Source: JAAXIE01 sp965204245 (GTDB lineage: Bacteria; Chloroflexota; Dehalococcoidia; Lucifugimonadales; JAAXIE01). Taken from it: 64,000 bases of DNA. Every line of letters begins with the position of its first letter. Position 1 is the first letter of the stretch. The notes beneath the pieces are model-generated. The model did no database searches. It worked only from the letters and a program-made list of their open reading frames with translations, and was not told the DNA's origin. The position numbers and the translations under genes were made by a program. This document shows, in pieces, positions 32,996 through 42,674 of the stretch. The DNA lies in the NCBI GenBank assembly GCA_965204245.1, contig CBDBED010000002.1:124001-188000 (forward strand), given 5' to 3'.

Positions 32996-33037
32996 CGCAG
33001 GTTCCCAACCGCATGCGCAGCCATTTGCCGTCGTATG

Positions 33038-34639
33038 TTACTGAGCAAATGGGCCCTTGGTGATGGGGACGCTCTTTATGGTGCCGTCGTCGTTTATCCA
33101 CCATCCGGTGTAGGGGCTAGCCTTCTCGTTGGAGGCCTTGATTACTGCTTCGTTCTTGCCGGGGAATCCTAGACGACGGAGCCAGCCTGGGTAGACGTGT
33201 TCGGGCACCACGACGTTTCGGATGTGGTCCAATATTTCTTGGGAGAAGGGCACTGGTTGCACGCCAAGGGAGACGTTTGCCTGTAGACCGAAGATGTTCT
33301 CGAAGGGGGCGAGTCGGAGGGCTTCGAGTTCTGCCTTGGCGCCCTCTTCAATCATGATTTGCTGGAGGTCTTCGGGTATGTCTTCCCAAAGGTCCTTGTT
33401 GATGACGTTGTTGGTATAGCCGAAGCCGATAACGGGACCGGCCATGAAGTCGGATACTTCGTAAAGCTTTTCCGAGAGGGAGGGGATGAGGGTGTAGGCG
33501 GCTGCATCCACTTGGTCGAGTTCCAAGGCTACGTATGACTGACCCGCTCCAAGAAATTCGGACTCGGATCCCATGCCGGCAATGAAGTCGGAGATGGCGG
33601 CGCCATGGGAGCGGATGGTCTTGCCCTTGAAATCGTCCAACGTAATGAGGGGAGTTTTGCTGAAGAACCAGTTGTCGGAGCCGGCGAACCAGTTTCGATT
33701 CAGTACGGGGCTTCCTCCGGTGGCTTCCAGAATTATCTGGTCCACCTCGGGGGCGACTGCGGTAAGGACGGAGTAGGAGATCTCCCAATTGGCGGACGCT
33801 CCCCAAAGGGATTGTATCTCGAGGGCTGGGAGGGAGCCGGCGACATATCCCGCGTAGATGTTGGCCATGTCGAGGGTGCCGTCGCTGACTTGGTCCAGGG
33901 TCTCGGGGCCGGCGAGGCCCAATTCGGGGAAGCTGACCACCGAAAGCTCCACCTGTCCGTTGGTGCGCTTGGCGATGTTGGGGGCGAGATATGCTTGGAC
34001 CAGGACGCATGGCGGCAATTGGCGGATGATGCAGGCGTGCTGAATCTTGATGCTTTCGCCTGATGAGGTGAGAGGAGTGGGGTTGGTGAGTTTTGCCTTC
34101 TGGATGAGGCTCTTGTAGTACTCGCTGGTATAGATGAACAGATGACTATCGATGCCAAGCTGGGGAACACCGAAGAGGGCAGCTGTGGCTCCCTGAATAT
34201 ACTCGGCCTCGGGGGCGTCGAACATCAATCCGGGATGGGGGGGCGGTCCGAGGAGTTGCATGGGGTCTCCAACGAAGATGGCGCCGGGCCCGCCAGCATG
34301 CTCAGCCGCATAGGCCAGGAGTGCCTCGTCCATTGCAGGCATTGCCGGGGTGTCGGTGGCGTCTGGGGCAGGGGTGGTGGCAGGAGCGGTTGCCGGGGAG
34401 GCAGTCGAGGCTTCTGCTGCGGGCGTGGGCGTTGCCGGGACGGAGGTTGTGGCGGAGGAGGTGGCTTGAGGTGTTACGGTTGTGGTCGCTGGGGGTTGTG
34501 TCGGAGGCTCTTGGGTGACTGCGGTTGCGGACTGAGGGTCGGAAGTGGCTGCGGGGCTGGCTTCATCAGCACCGCCACAAGCTGCCAGGGTCAAGGCCAG
34601 CAGCAGGGACATAAATACATATAGATATCGGAGTTTCAT
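33038..34639 (-). CDS. dctP: TRAP transporter substrate-binding lipoprotein DctP
   Basis: 533 residues, much longer than the usual ~330. Signal peptide with lipobox LAAC, then a Thr/Pro/Ala-rich linker of about 75 residues, an extra segment (ALLAYAAEHAGGPGAIFVGDPMQLLG...) and the DctP domain (PNIAKRTNGQVELSVVSFPELG, DMANIYAGYVAG, NWFFSKTPLITLDDFKGKTIRSHG, LELDQVDAAAYTL). The linker probably spans a thick envelope. Start ATG 34639. First gene of the TRAP operon; dicarboxylate or related organic acid is the likely ligand. Confidence 0.88.
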   Translation of the reverse strand: MKLRYLYVFMSLLLALTLAACGGADEASPAATSDPQSATAVTQEPPTQPPATTTVTPQATSSATTSVPATPTPAAEASTASPATAPATTPAPDATDTPAMPAMDEALLAYAAEHAGGPGAIFVGDPMQLLGPPPHPGLMFDAPEAEYIQGATAALFGVPQLGIDSHLFIYTSEYYKSLIQKAKLTNPTPLTSSGESIKIQHACIIRQLPPCVLVQAYLAPNIAKRTNGQVELSVVSFPELGLAGPETLDQVSDGTLDMANIYAGYVAGSLPALEIQSLWGASANWEISYSVLTAVAPEVDQIILEATGGSPVLNRNWFAGSDNWFFSKTPLITLDDFKGKTIRSHGAAISDFIAGMGSESEFLGAGQSYVALELDQVDAAAYTLIPSLSEKLYEVSDFMAGPVIGFGYTNNVINKDLWEDIPEDLQQIMIEEGAKAELEALRLAPFENIFGLQANVSLGVQPVPFSQEILDHIRNVVVPEHVYPGWLRRLGFPGKNEAVIKASNEKASPYTGWWINDDGTIKSVPITKGPFAQ

Positions 34640-34830
34640 CCTTGGCCTCCACACATCGCAGTTATCCGCGTTCTCGGTGCATAGTTCGTTGGGCGTGGAT
34701 CAATGAGGCACGCTTGTCGTGCAGCATCGGCTAGCGATGCATTGGGACGATAGACAAACGTATACTGAAGAGTCGAGTTGACCGGCTGCTTAAGCCTGTC
34801 GATTTCAGAGATACAAATCACAAGGTCAAC

Positions 34831-34867
34831 AACCGGCGTCAATCTCCTAAACCGGGGTCAATCTCCT
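34831..34867. repeat. 18-bp tandem repeat at gene 3' end
   Basis: AACCGGCGTCAATCTCCT (34831) is repeated as AAACCGGGGTCAATCTCCT (34849), ending across the stop codon of the 34858-35610 gene. Its GTCAA core also occurs in the tandem repeat at 37742. Confidence 0.7.
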
Positions 34868-35610
34868 AGGGAAGGCTGTGGGGTTGGCTGGCTTGGGGCT
34901 GGTCTGGGGGGCATTACAGGCTCTTCGTCGTCCTGCGTGTCGTCTTCGGCGGCCTCAAGCTCGTTCGGGTCTTGGCGGTCTTTCGGTTCCATGGCCATGC
35001 GTTTAACGATGGCCGTGAGGCCCATGACCAATCCCATCAGCAGGCGCAGGGCGAATTCCAGTCCAACGAGGAATCCGAGGTAGTAGAGGATGTTTTCGCG
35101 GTAGCCGTTGGCTTGCTCCAGAACATTCAGGGAGGAGGAGACCTGGAAGAAGGAGGCGTCGATGATGAAGATGCCGAGTACGGCGAAGGGCAGAATCTTG
35201 GCCAAATCCCGCGAGAGGTCTTCTTTGTAATAGGCGGTGACACGTATGGCGCTGACCGTGGCTAGGGCAGCGAGGAGGACTTGGGGGAAGGCCTGTTCCT
35301 TGGAGAGGAAGGCGAGGATTAGGGTAAGCACGGTGAACCAGAAAATGGCGAACAGGGGAAATACAACGATGTATTTAATCACGTACATGACCATGTGCAG
35401 AAACACGCGTATGACGTGAAATCGGGATTCTTCGAACTTGGACAGGTCCATTTCAAACATGTCGCGGGAGGCAACGAAGCGGTAGAACTTGAAGATGAAA
35501 ACGGCATAGACGACCATGCCGAGAAGGTAGAGGGCTGCGGGCCATAACAGGTTGAAAGCGTCGTTGACGGACAGCCCATTGGGGAAGAGGGGATTGAGGT
35601 CAACGGGCAT
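34858..35610 (-). CDS. Multi-span membrane protein, unknown
   Basis: 250 residues with about six hydrophobic spans (LLWPAALYLLGMVVYAVFIFKF; YVIKYIVVFPLFAIFWFTVLTLILAF; VLLAALATVSAIRVTAYY; ILPFAVLGIFIIDASFF; YYLGFLVGLEFALRLLMGLVMGL). The cytoplasmic tail is acidic and Pro-rich (PNELEAAEDDTQDDEEP...). Similar proteins occur in archaea and Chloroflexota without known function. Nothing in its neighbours assigns a role. Confidence 0.75.
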   Translation of the reverse strand: MPVDLNPLFPNGLSVNDAFNLLWPAALYLLGMVVYAVFIFKFYRFVASRDMFEMDLSKFEESRFHVIRVFLHMVMYVIKYIVVFPLFAIFWFTVLTLILAFLSKEQAFPQVLLAALATVSAIRVTAYYKEDLSRDLAKILPFAVLGIFIIDASFFQVSSSLNVLEQANGYRENILYYLGFLVGLEFALRLLMGLVMGLTAIVKRMAMEPKDRQDPNELEAAEDDTQDDEEPVMPPRPAPSQPTPQPSLGD

Positions 35611-36014
35611 AGGTCATCCTCGGTCGTTCAGTTCTGAGCGGCATTCCGACGGGCTTGGAGGGGGTGTGGCGGATGATATCGGATTGGGTCCCATACATCC
35701 CTCAGTTCGTGCCGCATCAGTATTGGAGTCGCCGCTCCAGTGCCGGGCGACGAGGTGGCGGCTGTCGCCAAGCCCGCTGGAATAGCTTGACGAAGGCGAT
35801 TCTAGGTAAACATAACCCACTTAGTCAACGGAACGTATCGCGAGTCTGCTGGTATTCCTCATCGCTGGGTATCAAGTGTTTTGAAAGTGACGGGGCATTG
35901 GAGCCGATATTACCTGTCCCGCCTTACCCGTGGTGTCCTTTGTCGCCGAGCGTGATAATGTAGTGACTGCGGCTCTTCCTTTAGAATACCTCGATACTGG
36001 TTGCTTGGACTGTA
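35611..36014. other. Divergent intergenic region, no gene recognised
   Basis: About 400 bp between two divergent membrane-protein genes. I see promoter-like AT-rich spots (TAGAAT at about 35981) but no coding frame with a ribosome site, no RNA gene and no strong hairpin. Confidence 0.5.
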
Positions 36015-37694
36015 ATGGAAATTTTTGAAGTCCTGCTCCAGATAGGACTGCTCATCGTCGTCGCCAAGCTGGCGGAAGGCGTCCTGGGGCGCTTTGGCCT
36101 GAATTCGATCGTAGCCTATACGGCAACCGGCATCATCCTGGGGCCGGCCACCGGTATCGTTGAGTTCACATCCGGGACGTTTCTCTTTTTGGAAATCGGC
36201 GTCTTCATCCTTTTCTTCCTGATCGGGCTTGATGAAATAGACCTTCGCGCTTTTCTTTCGACCATCCGCGGGCGTTATTTCGTGGCGGCGGTGATGTCGG
36301 TACTCATATCGTTGATGGCGGCCTTGGTCGTGACCTCGGACCTGTTCGGTTTGGATTTCGCCTTGGGGCTGCATTTCACCGAGGGACTGGCCTTGGCAGG
36401 TATTCTGTCGCTCTCGAGCTTAGGTATCGTGGTGAAAGTGCTGGCCGATGGGGGTCATTTGAAGGAGCCCATAGGTCTGAAGATCTTCACCACGGTTGTC
36501 ATAGCTGAAGTGCTGGCCCTGCTGGTCGTGGGGTTCACTGTAGGGGAGCATGGACATGGCCTGAGCTGGACCGGCGTGCTGCGTATTTTGGGGCAGATCG
36601 CAGGCTTTGTTGTGGTGGCATGGTTGTTGTCGGCGCGAGTGCTTGCGCCGGCCATTGGGTACCTGCAGCGCTTCCTGAACGTGCCGGAGCTATCTTTCGG
36701 ACTCCTCTTTGGGGGACTGTTCCTGATGGTAGTTGGGGCAGAGGAGATTGGGTTGCATGGATCAATTGGGGCACTGCTTTTCGGAACGGCCCTGTCGGGG
36801 TTGCCGCAGCGGGTGCGTCTGGACATTATGCCCGGGATGCGCAGTGCGTCCGAGGGCCTGTTTGTTCCTCTCTTCTTCGCTTCGGCAGGGTTGCAGTTCG
36901 ATCTGTCCTTCTTGGAGCTACCGGGAGCGACGATTGCTGCCTTGGTCTTGATCCCTCTGCTGGGCAAGTTTGCAGGATCGTTTGTCAGTACCTACATCAC
37001 CCGTTTGGAGGCCCCTTTCGCCTTGGCCACGGGGCTGATGGCAAAAGGTGTAGCCGAGATAGCCCTGCTGGTGGTGATGCTTGATTTAGGCGTTATCGAC
37101 CAAGGGGTATTTTCGCTGCTGGTTCTGATCATGTTTGGTTATATTTTGCTGATGCCGCAGGCGATCACCTTCGCGGTGAAGAGGGCCAAATTATCGGACC
37201 CGCCAGCGGGCCTGCCCGATGCCGTACCCCCATCCTTTGCACGGTATGCGCTGGAGGGTGTGCAAGTGGGCAGCGTGTTGGACAGGACTCGAAGCTACCC
37301 CCAGCCCGAGATGTCTGTGAAGGGTTTTGCTGATGAGTGGATAGTACCGGGGCAACACGATTACCTTGTTATGGAAGATGGGGAGGTGTCAGGGATACTG
37401 TCTATGACCCGTTTGAGGTTCGTGCCTAGAGGTTCTTGGGAGACGACGCCCTTGGGGAATGTGCTGCGTCTGCATACTCCGCATGCTTGGCCGGAGGAGC
37501 CCATAGACGATGTGCTGGAACGGATGGCCAGTCATTCATTGACGGTGATACCGGTGTATGACCGGGACTCGGGCGAGTTTCTGGGCTCGGTGACCAGTCA
37601 CGATGTGCTGGACTTGGTGGTGCTAATGGCGGAGGTGGAGGAGGAGTTGACGCTGATGGGAGGCACGGATACGCCGAATGGCCCGGCGGCGTGA
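36015..37694 (+). CDS. CPA2-type cation/proton antiporter with CBS pair
   Basis: 559 residues. Residues 1-380 are the Kef/Na-H-exchanger membrane domain with about 12 spans (TGIILGPATGIVEF, FFLIGLDEIDLRAF, LFFASAGLQFDL, GLMAKGVAEIALLVVMLDLG). After a linker, residues about 415-545 form two CBS motifs (VPGQHDYLVMEDGEVSGILSMTRLRFVP and ASHSLTVIPVYDRDSGEFLGSVTSHDVL) that should bind adenine nucleotides and gate transport. There is no TrkA-N domain, unlike typical Kef. No ribosome site is visible before the ATG. Confidence 0.85.
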   Translation: MEIFEVLLQIGLLIVVAKLAEGVLGRFGLNSIVAYTATGIILGPATGIVEFTSGTFLFLEIGVFILFFLIGLDEIDLRAFLSTIRGRYFVAAVMSVLISLMAALVVTSDLFGLDFALGLHFTEGLALAGILSLSSLGIVVKVLADGGHLKEPIGLKIFTTVVIAEVLALLVVGFTVGEHGHGLSWTGVLRILGQIAGFVVVAWLLSARVLAPAIGYLQRFLNVPELSFGLLFGGLFLMVVGAEEIGLHGSIGALLFGTALSGLPQRVRLDIMPGMRSASEGLFVPLFFASAGLQFDLSFLELPGATIAALVLIPLLGKFAGSFVSTYITRLEAPFALATGLMAKGVAEIALLVVMLDLGVIDQGVFSLLVLIMFGYILLMPQAITFAVKRAKLSDPPAGLPDAVPPSFARYALEGVQVGSVLDRTRSYPQPEMSVKGFADEWIVPGQHDYLVMEDGEVSGILSMTRLRFVPRGSWETTPLGNVLRLHTPHAWPEEPIDDVLERMASHSLTVIPVYDRDSGEFLGSVTSHDVLDLVVLMAEVEEELTLMGGTDTPNGPAA

Positions 37695-37741
37695 AAATTT
37701 GGTCGGCGTTAATGCAAGTCTGTCTCATTGACAAACCCTGC

Positions 37742-37796
37742 TTGGTGTCAAAAGATAATCTGGTGTCAAAGATAATCCGGCGTCAATAGTATAATT
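37742..37796 (+). promoter_or_regulatory. 17-18 bp tandem repeats ending in a TATAAT box
   Basis: TGGTGTCAAAAGATAATC (37743), TGGTGTCAAAGATAATC (37761) and CGGCGTCAATAGTATAAT (37778) are three diverged copies. The last one contains TATAAT at 37790-37795, 55 bp before the binding-protein gene. The GTCAA-N5-6-ATAAT arrangement repeated at helical spacing looks like stacked activator or sigma-factor sites. Confidence 0.6.
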
Positions 37797-37850
37797 TGAC
37801 GGAAATACCCTTAATGGGACCCTGAAGTTCAACGGTCCCTGCTGGAGACG

Positions 37851-40211
37851 GTGCAAGTGAAGAGCGTTCTAACCCTGATGCTGCTCTCTATTTTGGTGGC
37901 CTTGGCCTTAGGCTGCGGAGACGTGACTACACCCACGCCGCCGGGAGAGGTGGCGATAGCCACTGCCATCCCAACGCCCACTTCAACGGCAGAGGTTCCA
38001 TCTTCACCGACGGCGACTCCAGATTCGATGCCGGAGCCTGCGGCGACTCCAACTCCAAGGCCGCAGCCAACTGCGATGCCGGAGCCGACGGCGACTACGG
38101 CTGCAACGCCCATGCCTGCGCCCCTCCCTCCGGCTCCTACCCCGGAGCCCACGCCGGAGGCGACGCCGGAGCCGACGCCCGAGCCTACTCCGGAACCCAC
38201 TCCGGAACCAACGCCCGTGCCCGCTTTGCAGCCGTTCGGGAGTTACTCGGTATTTGAAGACCCGGAGATCGGAATCCGGTTCAACTACCCTGATTGGTGG
38301 CAGGTTGGCAAGCAGGCGAGCCAGTTCGTCTGGATGCGGGCCATCGACCCGGAGATACCGGACTCGCGCCTGCTGCTGTTCACGCTGTTTCATGATGTCG
38401 ATACGCCCCTGAGCGACAGGCTGGAGGATGCGGTAGAGATATTCGTAAGGGAGGAGGTGGCGGACGGCTTGTCGCCGGAGGTAGAGAATCTCGGTGCGTT
38501 CACCTTGTTGGACGGATCTGAGGCGGAACGGGCAAATATCACCCATGCGGGTGGGCAAGATACTGTCGTGCTTCACCGTGTGCAGGTGAGCACGCGGGCG
38601 ACTTTTACGTACGTGCTCGTGCTCAGCGCGTATGCGGACGAAGCGGTACGCTTTTCCAGGACCTTCGATACGATGCTGGCTAGCCTTGAGAGTTTCGAGC
38701 CGGCTATCTACGGGATACCCCGCGACCGGGCTTTCATCATGCTCCTAGGCGAGCCTCAGACAATGGACCCGGCTATAGTGAGAGAGTCCACTTCTCACTT
38801 CTTCGTGAGCCATGTGTTCAGCGGTCTAGTCCGGTTCGACCGCCATCTCAGAGTTGTTCCGGATTTGGCCGAAAGCTGGGAGGTGGACGAAACGGGGACC
38901 GTCTACACCTTCACTTTGAGGGACTGGATTACCTTCCAAGACAGACGCCCCATTACAGCCCATGACTTCAAGTACTCGATAGAGCGCGCGTCTGATCCGG
39001 AGTTGCACAGCGATACAGCGCCCCTTTATCTGGGCGATATTGTGGGTATGCACGAGAAGCTGGAGGGTGAGGCAGGGGAGGTTGCTGGAGTAGAGGTAGT
39101 GGATAACCGCACGCTACGCATCACCATCGACGAGCCCAAGGAGTACTTCCTGGCCAAGCTGACATATCCAGCGAGCCACGTGGTTGACCGGGTTGCAGTC
39201 GAACAGTTAGGTGCGGACTGGTGGATGACGACCCCAATCAACGGGTCCGGCCCATACCGGTTGTGGGAATGGGAGCCGGACTACGTGGTACTGCTGCGGA
39301 ACGAGGACTACCATACGCCGCCCGGTGTGGAGTACATAGTCTCGCCTCTAAGGACCCTGCCGGGTGCCAGCGTGCTGGACATGTATTTGGGCGAGGCGTG
39401 GGACGCAGTCTTTGTGAGCCCTACGTCGCTTGATTTCGTGCGCGAGCATCCAGTACTGGGTCCAGACCTGCAAGAGTTCGACCAGTTCACCAGTTACTTC
39501 GTAGTGATGGATGGGACCCGTCCGCCGTTCAATGATCCCAGGGTGAGGCGTGCCTTTGCCATGGCCGTAGACCGGGAGAGGCTTGTCGAGGAGGCGTTGG
39601 AAGGGGGGGTGAAGCTGGCCAACGGTTTGTTGCCTCCAGGCATCCCTGGTTACCACACCTCGTTGCGAGGCATTCCCTATGACCCAGAGATGGCCCGGCA
39701 ACTTCTTGCGGAATCCCGGTATGCGGACAATCTTCCGGAGATCAAATTCACAGTGCCTCGGGGACGGGTCCCCCGGACGGTGACCTTCATGATCGACGCT
39801 TGGCGGGAAGAGCTGGGGGTTGAGGTAAGAATGGAACCGGTAGACCCGGATACGTATTTCTACAATCTGGAGGAAACCGGAGCGCATCTATTCAATTATG
39901 GCTGGGTGGCGGACTATCCTGACCCAGAGAATTTCCTCGATGTGCTTTTGCACTCCAGTCGGCACGATGCCAGGTACGTCAACGAGGAGTTCGACAGTCT
40001 GGTGGAGCAGGCTAGGACGGAGAGAGACTGGGATGTGAGGTTGGGGCTATACCAACAAGCTGAGCAGTTGCTGATGGACGACGCGGGCATCATACCGCTC
40101 TACCATACGCAGGACTTCGTTGTGGTGAGGCCTCATGTGGAAGGCTTCAGGATGCTGCCGGTGGGCCAGCCTGATCTAACGCGAATCATGCTGAACCCCT
40201 TCGAACGCTAG
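37851..40211 (+). CDS. Oligopeptide-type ABC substrate-binding lipoprotein with extra domain
   Basis: 786 residues, unusually long. Lipoprotein signal (lipobox ALGC), then a Pro/Thr/Glu-rich linker of about 95 residues including repeated PTPEPTPE, then a PsbP-like / unknown beta-rich domain (FEDPEIGIRFNYPDWWQVGKQ..., residues 125-290), and then a full SBP_bac_5 domain (DPAIVRESTSHFFVSHVFSGLVRFDRHLRVVPDLAESWEVDETGTVYTFTLRDWITFQDRRPITAHDFKYSIERA). No permease or ATPase genes are adjacent. Start GTG 37851 or 37857. Confidence 0.88.
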   Translation: MQVKSVLTLMLLSILVALALGCGDVTTPTPPGEVAIATAIPTPTSTAEVPSSPTATPDSMPEPAATPTPRPQPTAMPEPTATTAATPMPAPLPPAPTPEPTPEATPEPTPEPTPEPTPEPTPVPALQPFGSYSVFEDPEIGIRFNYPDWWQVGKQASQFVWMRAIDPEIPDSRLLLFTLFHDVDTPLSDRLEDAVEIFVREEVADGLSPEVENLGAFTLLDGSEAERANITHAGGQDTVVLHRVQVSTRATFTYVLVLSAYADEAVRFSRTFDTMLASLESFEPAIYGIPRDRAFIMLLGEPQTMDPAIVRESTSHFFVSHVFSGLVRFDRHLRVVPDLAESWEVDETGTVYTFTLRDWITFQDRRPITAHDFKYSIERASDPELHSDTAPLYLGDIVGMHEKLEGEAGEVAGVEVVDNRTLRITIDEPKEYFLAKLTYPASHVVDRVAVEQLGADWWMTTPINGSGPYRLWEWEPDYVVLLRNEDYHTPPGVEYIVSPLRTLPGASVLDMYLGEAWDAVFVSPTSLDFVREHPVLGPDLQEFDQFTSYFVVMDGTRPPFNDPRVRRAFAMAVDRERLVEEALEGGVKLANGLLPPGIPGYHTSLRGIPYDPEMARQLLAESRYADNLPEIKFTVPRGRVPRTVTFMIDAWREELGVEVRMEPVDPDTYFYNLEETGAHLFNYGWVADYPDPENFLDVLLHSSRHDARYVNEEFDSLVEQARTERDWDVRLGLYQQAEQLLMDDAGIIPLYHTQDFVVVRPHVEGFRMLPVGQPDLTRIMLNPFER

Positions 40212-40626
40212 TATCGGGTGAACTGGAAGGCCGCGAAGTGGCTTGTCGTCTTGGCAGGCCACTTTTCTCAGGAAGGACCGGCGGCCACGGTTGAGATGGA
40301 TGGCGCATCGCAGTCTGCGAACATCGCTATGATGTCTTCATCCTCCAGTGTGAACTCCTATGTCCCGTTTCTTGTTGGTGAGGCATATGTTGCGACGTGC
40401 TGCTGCCGCGGCTTATCGGGGCTCCGAGGAAACTGGTCGTTGCCGGGTGGTTTTCGGGAACGGCCACTGACTTGGGGTGGCTCGCAACATCTGCAACACG
40501 CAGCGGGCGATCGGATTGATTGAAGTAGCGAGGCGGCCTAGGCTCTCGGGCAGAGTAGGCCCTTTTAACTGATTTAGCGGACGACGCTGGCTTAGCCCTT
40601 CCATCACGCAGTGCTATCATCCCTCC
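40212..40626. other. Intergenic, weak terminator only
   Basis: About 400 bp. AAGTGGC...GCCACTT (40235-40264) followed by TTCTC may end the binding-protein transcript. TATCAT at 40615-40620 is a likely -10 for the MFS gene. No gene seen. Confidence 0.5.
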
Positions 40627-41955
40627 ATGGGCCACCGTCCGGGAACTATGCACCCCCCGCCGCTGACTACTCGTAGACGTCCAGGGATATTCTGGGGCTG
40701 GTGGATTGTCGTTGGGGCGGTGGTCGGGCAGTTCGTGGCGATGGGGGCGGGTGGAAGCGTTGCGGGAGTTTTCCTGCGTCCAATGACCGAGGAGCTAGAC
40801 TGGACTGCTGCCCAATACACACTTGGGGTGTCGATTGCCTTTGTTGTCGGGGGACTTGCGGGGTTCGTAGTAGGTCCCTTGGTGGACCGATATGGGGCCC
40901 GTCCCCTGATGCTCACGGGGGCCTGCGTCTATGCCGTGGCGTTCCTAGCCATGTCCTGGGTGGATGCTCTGTGGCAGTTCATGCTGCTATCAACGCTGGC
41001 TGGTGGGATAGGTTTCTCGCTGGTGGGAAATCTGGTGGTAAACGTAACCCTCTCGAAGTGGTTCGTGGTGAGGCGTGGCTGGGCCATTGCGTTAGGCTCT
41101 TCAGGTGTATCTCTGGCGGGGTTGATCATGCCCATCACGATGACGAGCGTTGTCGATTCAATGGGCTGGCGCAGCGGCTTCGTGGTTCTCGCAATACTTA
41201 TTTTTGCCGTTGTTGTACCCGTGGCGTTGATCATGAGGCGACGCCCCGAGGACCATGGGCTTCTGCCTGACGGCACGCAATTGGGTGAGGAGGGAAGAGG
41301 TGGACGGTCCGAGAAGGCGGTCGAGGCGCAGAGGCGTGATGCGGTCAACTCCTATACGCGAGGAGAGGCCCTGCGTACGGGAGCCATCTGGCTGCTGATT
41401 CTGGCGTACGGGCTACATACCATGGCAATCATGTCAGTGCTAGTGCATGCCATACCTTTCATGAGCGACAACGGTTTCACGCGCACGGAAGCAGCGTTGG
41501 CCATAGCACTAAACGGCGGGGCGAACCTCTCCTCAAAGTTGGTGTGGGGGTACTTCCTGCAACGTGTGCATGTGCGCTACCTGTGCGCGACATCACTTTC
41601 GACCTGTGCGATGGGCGTGGTGCTAATGCTGGTCTCGGCGCAAACGGGCTCGCTGGGGCTGATGTTCTTCGCCTTCTGCTGCTGGGGGTTTGGGTTCGGA
41701 GGCACGGTACCATTGAGCGAGTTCATATGGGCCAAGTATTTTGGCCGGGTGCACATAGGCGCGGTCCGCGGAGTGAGCGTTCCTTTTACCATCGTGTTCC
41801 AAGCAATGGGGCCGGTACTCGGAGGGCTATATTTCGACGCCACTGGTAATTATGGCGGGGCGTTTGGCGCTTTTGTGGCTGCCCATCTCATCGGGGCGGT
41901 GGCCGTTTTGTTGTCCCGCGAGCCGCCGCCAAAGCAGGAGTTGGTGAAATCATGA
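40627..41955 (+). CDS. MFS transporter, oxalate/formate-antiporter-like
   Basis: 442 residues, 12 spans. The N-terminus GWWIVVGAVVGQFVAMGAGGSVAGVFLRPMTEELDW and GPLVDRYGARPLML loop are typical of the OFA/monocarboxylate group of MFS. ATG 40627 lies 7 nt after a TATCAT box, so the message may be leaderless; ATG 40648 is the alternative. Overlaps the next gene by 4 bp. Confidence 0.85.
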   Translation: MGHRPGTMHPPPLTTRRRPGIFWGWWIVVGAVVGQFVAMGAGGSVAGVFLRPMTEELDWTAAQYTLGVSIAFVVGGLAGFVVGPLVDRYGARPLMLTGACVYAVAFLAMSWVDALWQFMLLSTLAGGIGFSLVGNLVVNVTLSKWFVVRRGWAIALGSSGVSLAGLIMPITMTSVVDSMGWRSGFVVLAILIFAVVVPVALIMRRRPEDHGLLPDGTQLGEEGRGGRSEKAVEAQRRDAVNSYTRGEALRTGAIWLLILAYGLHTMAIMSVLVHAIPFMSDNGFTRTEAALAIALNGGANLSSKLVWGYFLQRVHVRYLCATSLSTCAMGVVLMLVSAQTGSLGLMFFAFCCWGFGFGGTVPLSEFIWAKYFGRVHIGAVRGVSVPFTIVFQAMGPVLGGLYFDATGNYGGAFGAFVAAHLIGAVAVLLSREPPPKQELVKS

Positions 41956-42578
41956 AACTCGACGTTGCAGACCACATCACTGCTGTAAGGCGTTCGGTGT
42001 CGTCGCTGGAGCGCGACGGGAAGCCCGCTCGGTCTGTCAGCCTCTCTCGAAGCTACGAGGCGACCGTCTCGGACCTGTGGGGTGCCGTGACCAGCCGCGA
42101 CCGCATTCCCCGGTGGTTCCTGCCGATCAGCGGTGACCTTGAATTGGGGGGACGCTATCAGTTGCAGGGCAACGCAGGGGGCGTGATCACGGCATGCGAG
42201 CCTCTATCGCACTTTGGGCTCACATGGGAGTTTGGTGGGGATGTGAGCTGGGTGGAGGTCGGTGTGACGGGCGACGGGGACGGCCGGGCGCGGCTCAGTC
42301 TTACCCACACTTCGCACCTTTCGGAGCACTGGGACACTTACGGGCCAGGTGCAGTTGGGGTAGGCTGGGAGTTGGCTGGCTTGGGGCTGGCGCTCCATCT
42401 CGCGAATCCGACCGAGCCAAAGCCGGACGAGATTGCCTTCGTCGCGTCGCCCGATGGCAGGGGGTTGATCGCAGCCAGTAGTGAGGCGTGGGCGCAGGAG
42501 GCGATTGCCGCTGGAACGGAGCCGGCCGCCGCTCACGCAGCCGCAAAGCGCACGACGTCCTTCTATACCGGCGAGTGA
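41952..42578 (+). CDS. SRPBCC (AHSA1-like) domain protein
   Basis: 208 residues with the START/Bet v1-like pattern LSRSYEATVSDLWGAVTSRDRIPRWFLPISGDLELGGRYQLQGNAGGVI, TWEFGG and the C-terminal helix. Such proteins bind hydrophobic ligands or act as co-chaperone-like partners. Its ATG overlaps the MFS stop (ATGA), so the pair is translationally coupled; a role in handling the transported compound is plausible. Confidence 0.82.
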   Translation: MKLDVADHITAVRRSVSSLERDGKPARSVSLSRSYEATVSDLWGAVTSRDRIPRWFLPISGDLELGGRYQLQGNAGGVITACEPLSHFGLTWEFGGDVSWVEVGVTGDGDGRARLSLTHTSHLSEHWDTYGPGAVGVGWELAGLGLALHLANPTEPKPDEIAFVASPDGRGLIAASSEAWAQEAIAAGTEPAAAHAAAKRTTSFYTGE

Positions 42579-42602
42579 GGATTGGAGGCACGGAATAAGG
42601 AG

Positions 42603-42674
42603 TGGAGCTGAGGGGATTCGAACCCCTGACCCCCTGCGTGCAAAGCAGGTGCTCTCCCACTGAGCTACAGCCCC
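42603..42674 (-). tRNA. tRNA-Ala (TGC)
   Basis: 72 nt read on the minus strand. Acceptor GGGGCTG pairs with CAGCTCC and includes G3-U70, the identity element of alanine tRNA. D arm GCTC..GAGC, anticodon loop TTTGCAC with TGC, and T arm GGGGTTCGAATCCCC are all intact. CCA is not encoded. Confidence 0.97.
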
